Source: JAEDHM01 sp964368645 | GTDB lineage: Bacteria > Bacillota > Clostridia > Christensenellales > CAG-1252 | Assembly (NCBI GenBank): GCA_964368645.1 | Contig: CAYJBY010000013.1 | Location: forward strand, 1 to 64,000 | Length of the DNA: 64,000 nt | Direction of reading: 5' to 3' | In this document: positions 60,880 to 64,000 of the stretch, one piece after another | Layout of the letters: every line of letters begins with the position of its first letter | Position numbering within the stretch: the stretch's first letter is position 1 | Notes under the pieces: generated by a model | The model's input: the letters and a program-made list of their open reading frames with translations, nothing else | Told to the model about the DNA's origin: nothing | Databases searched by the model: none | Translations under genes and position numbers: made by a program

Positions 60880-61370
60880 CAAAGCAAACACGGCAAGTCG
60901 TAGCAAACCTAGCAAGCCAGAGCAAACATTGCAGGTCTAAGCAAACACGGTAAGCCAGAGCAAACACGGCAAACTATAGCAAACACGGCAAACTATAGCA
61001 AACATTGCAAGCCTAAGTAAACACGGTAAGNNNNNNNNNNNNNNNNNNNNNNNNNNNNNNNNNNNNNNNNNNNNNNNNNNNNNNNNNNNNNNNNNNNNNN
61101 NNNNNNNNNNNNNNNNNNNNNNNNNNNNNNCAAGCCATAGCAAACATTGCAAGCCATAGCAAACACGGCAAACTATAGCAAACATTGCAAGCCTAAGTAA
61201 ACACGGTAAGCCAGAGCAAACATTGCAGGTCTAAGCAAACACGGCAAACTATAGCAAACATTGCAAGCCATAGCAAACATTGCAAGCCATAGCAAACATT
61301 GCAAGCCATAGCAAACACGGCAAACTATAGCAAACATAACAAGCCTAAGTAAACACGGTAAGCTGTAAGT
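60880..61370. repeat. 19-bp tandem repeat array with an internal gap
   Basis: Units such as aagccatagcaaacattgc and the variant aaactatagcaaacacggc follow each other in 18-20-base steps on both sides of the N-gap. Counting the visible parts gives about twenty units. There are no unique spacers, so it is not a CRISPR array. Confidence 0.9.
61031..61130. other. Assembly gap of 100 N
   Basis: A placeholder gap inside the 19-bp repeat array, so the real number of units is unknown. Confidence 0.99.
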
Positions 61371-61415
61371 GCCGTTAAGCTTTGCCCCAATATAGTTTCA
61401 TTTACAAGCACAGAA

Positions 61416-61450
61416 AAAACCGTTCGCAGGGGTGTCTGTCGAACGGTTTT
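61416..61450. terminator. Terminator-like hairpin next to the repeat arrays
   Basis: AAAACCGTTCG pairs with CGAACGGTTTT across a 13-base loop with A- and T-runs outside. It may end the rhamnose operon transcript or serve both strands. Confidence 0.6.
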
Positions 61451-61459
61451 ATCGAATAT

Positions 61460-61620
61460 TGCATAGGTCAGGTCGAATACAGAGCAGGTTAGCTCGAATA
61501 AAGCATAGGTTAATCGGTCGAATACATCGCAAGCTAATCGGTCGATATAGCATAGGTTAATCGGTCGAATACGGCGCAAGCTAAACGACGGTTGATACAT
61601 CGCAAGCTAAACGCAGTTTG
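61460..61620. repeat. Degenerate repeats with 'ggttaatcggtcgaata'
   Basis: The phrases cataggttaatcggtcgaata and cgcaagctaa(t/a)cg alternate four or five times in about 25-30-base steps. Confidence 0.75.
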
Positions 61621-61742
61621 TATGGTGTCGCCTTACTACAGCTTATGACTGACGATTAGCGGAGAGTAATGGCAGGGCGTAATTACGTTGCCTAATCTGC
61701 GCCTTAATCTAGGGGCTTGACTTGCCCCTTGCTCCGCTCGCC

Positions 61743-62558
61743 TTACGCCTTGAGAATTCCCGATTTGGGAGTAACGGCGAAACGGTCGGCTATGTCTTTC
61801 AACTGCTTGTCCGAGATAAGATTAACCCTTTCGCGCCCTTCGGTGAGCATATAGATTTGCGCGGTTTTTTCCACCGTTTCGATTAACCCGAAGGTTTCGT
61901 CAAGGTCAGCTCCCGCGCCGTATATTCCGTGGTTAGTCCAGATTACCAGACGGTACTCCTTCATCTTCTGGGCGGTTGCCTCGCCAATATCTGCGGTGCC
62001 GCAGACCATCCAGGGCAGTAAGCCCAAGCCGTCGGGGAAGACGACGATAGCTTCGGTATTAATTTGCCATAATCTGTGGGTAAAATCCTTTTCGTCCGCA
62101 GGGCAAATCGTATTCATAGCTATGGTATAGGTTGGGTGGGTATGGATAACCACGCGGTTATTTTGATTAACCGCCAGCCTGCTGATATGGCTCATCAGGT
62201 GCGCAGGCAACTCGGAAGTGAATTTACCTCCGTCCTTGTATCCCCACAACAGCTCCGCGGTGGCCCCGTCGTCCGCAATGCGGATAACGCCGAGATTGGT
62301 TTCGGGATCCGCCTTTACGTTCTTAAAATATTTGCCCGTGCCGGTAACTACGAAGTACCGTCCTACAAGCGGCAGTGCGTCAAAGCCGATAGGTATGGTG
62401 CGGATAACGCGGTTAAGGTCAAGGTATTTGCCGACCTCCTGCGCATCAAGCATAACGGATATGTTGCCGCCGTTGCGCTCGTCCCAGCCCAGTCTGTACA
62501 TATTGTCCGCAGTATCGGATACTTCCTTAATAAAAGGCGCATTGATTATATTGTTCAT
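61743..62558 (-). CDS. rhaD: Rhamnulose-1-phosphate aldolase
   Basis: 271 residues from the ATG at 62558. It splits L-rhamnulose-1-phosphate into DHAP and L-lactaldehyde. The class II aldolase zinc site is seen in VVIHTHPTYTI near residue 140 and NHGIYGAGAD near 215, and TGTGKYF near 68 belongs to the phosphate-binding region. The ATG overlaps the rhaA stop (ATGA). A GGAGG motif lies 13 bases upstream, further than usual, so coupling probably helps initiation. A longer in-frame start would overlap rhaA and is rejected. Confidence 0.93.
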   Translation of the reverse strand: MNNIINAPFIKEVSDTADNMYRLGWDERNGGNISVMLDAQEVGKYLDLNRVIRTIPIGFDALPLVGRYFVVTGTGKYFKNVKADPETNLGVIRIADDGATAELLWGYKDGGKFTSELPAHLMSHISRLAVNQNNRVVIHTHPTYTIAMNTICPADEKDFTHRLWQINTEAIVVFPDGLGLLPWMVCGTADIGEATAQKMKEYRLVIWTNHGIYGAGADLDETFGLIETVEKTAQIYMLTEGRERVNLISDKQLKDIADRFAVTPKSGILKA

Positions 62559-63787
62559 CTTTTGCTTAAAACCTCCGTTTCGTATGCTTTGATTTGTGAA
62601 AAATAAGTAAGAGGAACGCCGCATTGAGCCAGATATTCGTTCCAAACGTCACCCAGCGGACAGGTCTTCAATTCCTCCTGCATAACCATCAGTTGTGTAA
62701 AATCAGCCTTGTCCTGTAACTCCTTCAATCTCTCGTTGGGCAGCAGTAAAGCGTAAAGCAAAGCCTTGTGCATATTCCGATCGCCTGTAACCCAGGCGGA
62801 AATGCGGTTGATGGACGCGTCGAAATAATCCAGTCCGATAAGCACTCTTTCGGTCGCGTTATTCCTGACGATTTCCTTTGCAATTTCCTTCAGCTCGTCC
62901 TCGAAAAGCACCACGTGGTCACTGTCCCAGCGAACTCCGCGCGTCACGTGCAGAGCCACCTTGTCGTAGAAAGCCAGCAGACTGGGGATTTTGTCGGAAA
63001 CCGTTTCCGTGGGGTGGTAGTGACCGTTGTCAAGAAGACAGCAAATATCGTTTTTGGCGGCGTAATTCATATAAAACTCGCTGTTGCCTACCGTGTAGCT
63101 CTCGATTCCCACGCCGAAAACCTTGCTTTCCACCGCGTCGATTAGCTGTTCCTTGGGATATTTCACCGCATAAATCTCGTCCAGCGAGCTTTTTAGCCGC
63201 AGTCTGGGTGTAAGTCTGTCCGCAGGCACGTCCTTAAAGCCGTCCGCTATCCATAGATTCATCAAACAGGGAGAGCCTTGTCTTCTGCCGATTTCCGCCG
63301 CTATGGCGCGGCACGCCTTGACGTGGGCTATCCAAAATCGTCTTGTTTCCTCGTAAGGAGAGGCAAGAGTCAGTCCGTCCTTGACCATCGGGTGAGAGAA
63401 TAAGGTGGGGTTAAAATCTATCTTGATACCCCTTTCGCCTGCCCAAATAAGCCAAGGCTCAAACTCCGCAAAAGTCAGCTTATCCAGCGCAACGGGAGCG
63501 TCAGACACGGCGTATATGGAGTGTAAATTAAGGCGTTTTGCCCCGGGAATCAGCGAATACGCAAAGTCAAGGTCGTTTTTCAGCTCCTCGAAATTACGCG
63601 CCTTGCCGGGGTAGTTGCCTGTGACCTGCAAGCCGCCGGAGATTGCCGTCTTGTTCACAAAACCCTGAACGTCATCGCCCTGCCAGCAATGCAGGGAAAT
63701 CGGTATTTGCTTAAGCTTAGCAATAGCTTCATCGGTATTAACGCCGTATTCGGCATAGATTTTTTTTGCTTCCTCGTATCTTTTCAT
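62555..63787 (-). CDS. rhaA: L-rhamnose isomerase
   Basis: 410 residues. It converts L-rhamnose to L-rhamnulose using Mn2+ in a xylose-isomerase-like barrel. Family segments are ISLHCWQGDDVQGF near residue 30, HSIYAVSDAPV near 108 (usual LNLHA..), IESYTVGNSEFYMNYA near 230, LLDNGHYHPTETVSDKI near 255 and ALHVTRGVRWDSDHVV near 280. Metal-binding residues are among the His and Asp in these. AAGGAG lies nine bases before the ATG, within the end of rhaB. It is the middle gene of rhaB-rhaA-rhaD. Confidence 0.97.
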   Translation of the reverse strand: MKRYEEAKKIYAEYGVNTDEAIAKLKQIPISLHCWQGDDVQGFVNKTAISGGLQVTGNYPGKARNFEELKNDLDFAYSLIPGAKRLNLHSIYAVSDAPVALDKLTFAEFEPWLIWAGERGIKIDFNPTLFSHPMVKDGLTLASPYEETRRFWIAHVKACRAIAAEIGRRQGSPCLMNLWIADGFKDVPADRLTPRLRLKSSLDEIYAVKYPKEQLIDAVESKVFGVGIESYTVGNSEFYMNYAAKNDICCLLDNGHYHPTETVSDKIPSLLAFYDKVALHVTRGVRWDSDHVVLFEDELKEIAKEIVRNNATERVLIGLDYFDASINRISAWVTGDRNMHKALLYALLLPNERLKELQDKADFTQLMVMQEELKTCPLGDVWNEYLAQCGVPLTYFSQIKAYETEVLSKR

Positions 63788-63792
63788 AAAGC

Positions 63793-64000
63793 TTAACTCC
63801 TTGACTGAACGATTATATTCCCGATGGCAGTCGCCTCGATAGGCGTTGCCACCACCTTTTTCCCTGTTGCCGCTTCGGTGAAACGGTTGACTACGGCGTT
63901 TTTTGCACCGCCGCCTAATATGTATATACTTTCATAATTCTCGCCTGTGATTTTTTCCATCTCGGTAATCACGCGAGAGTATGCCGCGGCGAGCGATAGG
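63793..64000 (-). CDS. rhaB: Rhamnulokinase, C-terminal end only
   Basis: The last 68 codons of a FGGY-family sugar kinase, cut by the window edge. The C-terminal ATP-binding motif IYILGGGAKN and the ending PIEATAIGNIIVQ are typical of rhamnulokinase, and the order before rhaA and rhaD supports it. It phosphorylates L-rhamnulose at C1. The stop (63793-63795) precedes the rhaA start by five bases. Confidence 0.88.
   Translation of the reverse strand, partial: LSLAAAYSRVITEMEKITGENYESIYILGGGAKNAVVNRFTEAATGKKVVATPIEATAIGNIIVQSRS

Noticed and set aside
60705..60953. 82-codon Lys/Arg-rich frame next to the 19-bp repeats
   Set aside because: It runs into the repeat array, has skewed composition and no ribosome binding site.
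60937..61185. Frame crossing the N-gap
   Set aside because: It contains undefined bases and consists of repeat translation.
60880..61370. Possible CRISPR array
   Set aside because: The 19-bp units have no unique spacers of 30-40 bases, and no cas genes are in the window.
61325..61600. 91-codon frame on the minus strand
   Set aside because: It is translated repeat sequence containing a terminator hairpin.

Overview
The window is a 64 kb piece of a draft bacterial scaffold, with two 100-N gaps at 1015-1114 and 61031-61130. It looks like a Gram-positive anaerobe of the Clostridia, possibly Christensenellales-like. The reasons are a type III glutamine synthetase, formate-tetrahydrofolate ligase, ATP-dependent PEP carboxykinase, a LexA/Y-polymerase/YolD SOS operon, lipobox-type lipoproteins, clear AGGAGG ribosome binding sites and many TTGACA/TATAAT promoters. 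The taxonomic placement is inference. There are no rRNA genes, CRISPR arrays or recognisable insertion sequences; one tRNA gene was found.

Layout. 1-873: the end of an integrated element (tyrosine integrase) against a tRNA-Ser gene. 874-1914: tandem repeats and the first gap. 1915-5761: DUF362 protein, glutamine synthetase III and a DUF218 protein. 6281-11348: a tight five-gene run (unknown membrane protein, DUF1624 acyltransferase-like protein, C_GCAxxG_C_C redox protein, FAD oxidoreductase, ComEC-like channel). 11650-13970: DUF1538 membrane protein with two PII-like proteins. 14020-18243: signal peptidase I, an esterase-like protein that appears to lack its nucleophile, and an acyl-CoA synthetase. 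18431-22348: formate-THF ligase, lipid kinase and sugar transferase. 23105-26792: a hypothetical gene and a four-gene minus-strand group (CBM20 protein, DUF2156, GDPD, RlmA). 26959-36278: aldo-keto reductase, DUF4416, TIGR00300 protein, MnmM, Rho, MBL hydrolase, PRPP synthetase, alanine racemase. 36716-39828: acidic membrane protein, lipoprotein hydrolase and a zincless Fpg/Nei glycosylase. 39993-46095: PEP carboxykinase, L-tartrate dehydratase subunits and an old-yellow-enzyme-type reductase. 46395-48807: a divergent regulator/membrane-protein pair and a second FAD oxidoreductase. 49149-51259: a tail-fibre-like collagen-repeat protein with a 23-residue companion. 51726-55020: ketopantoate reductase and the SOS operon. 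55258-60438: a 1726-residue surface lipoprotein. 61743-64000: the rhamnose operon rhaBAD, with rhaB cut by the window edge.

How it fits together. Rhamnose is isomerised, phosphorylated and split to DHAP and lactaldehyde by RhaA, RhaB and RhaD. TtdAB makes oxaloacetate from tartrate, which the neighbouring PckA can turn into PEP. Formate-THF ligase and glutamine synthetase feed one-carbon and nitrogen metabolism, and the two PII-like proteins probably regulate the DUF1538 membrane protein beside them.

Three features recur outside the genes. Most long intergenic stretches carry their own degenerate tandem repeat family. Several monocistronic or first-in-operon genes have a -10 box only 5-8 bases before the ATG and no Shine-Dalgarno sequence, suggesting leaderless mRNAs. 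Two regulatory palindromes sit in or beside near-consensus promoters: a variant SOS box at lexA and a shared operator between an XRE regulator and a zinc-ribbon/PH-domain gene.
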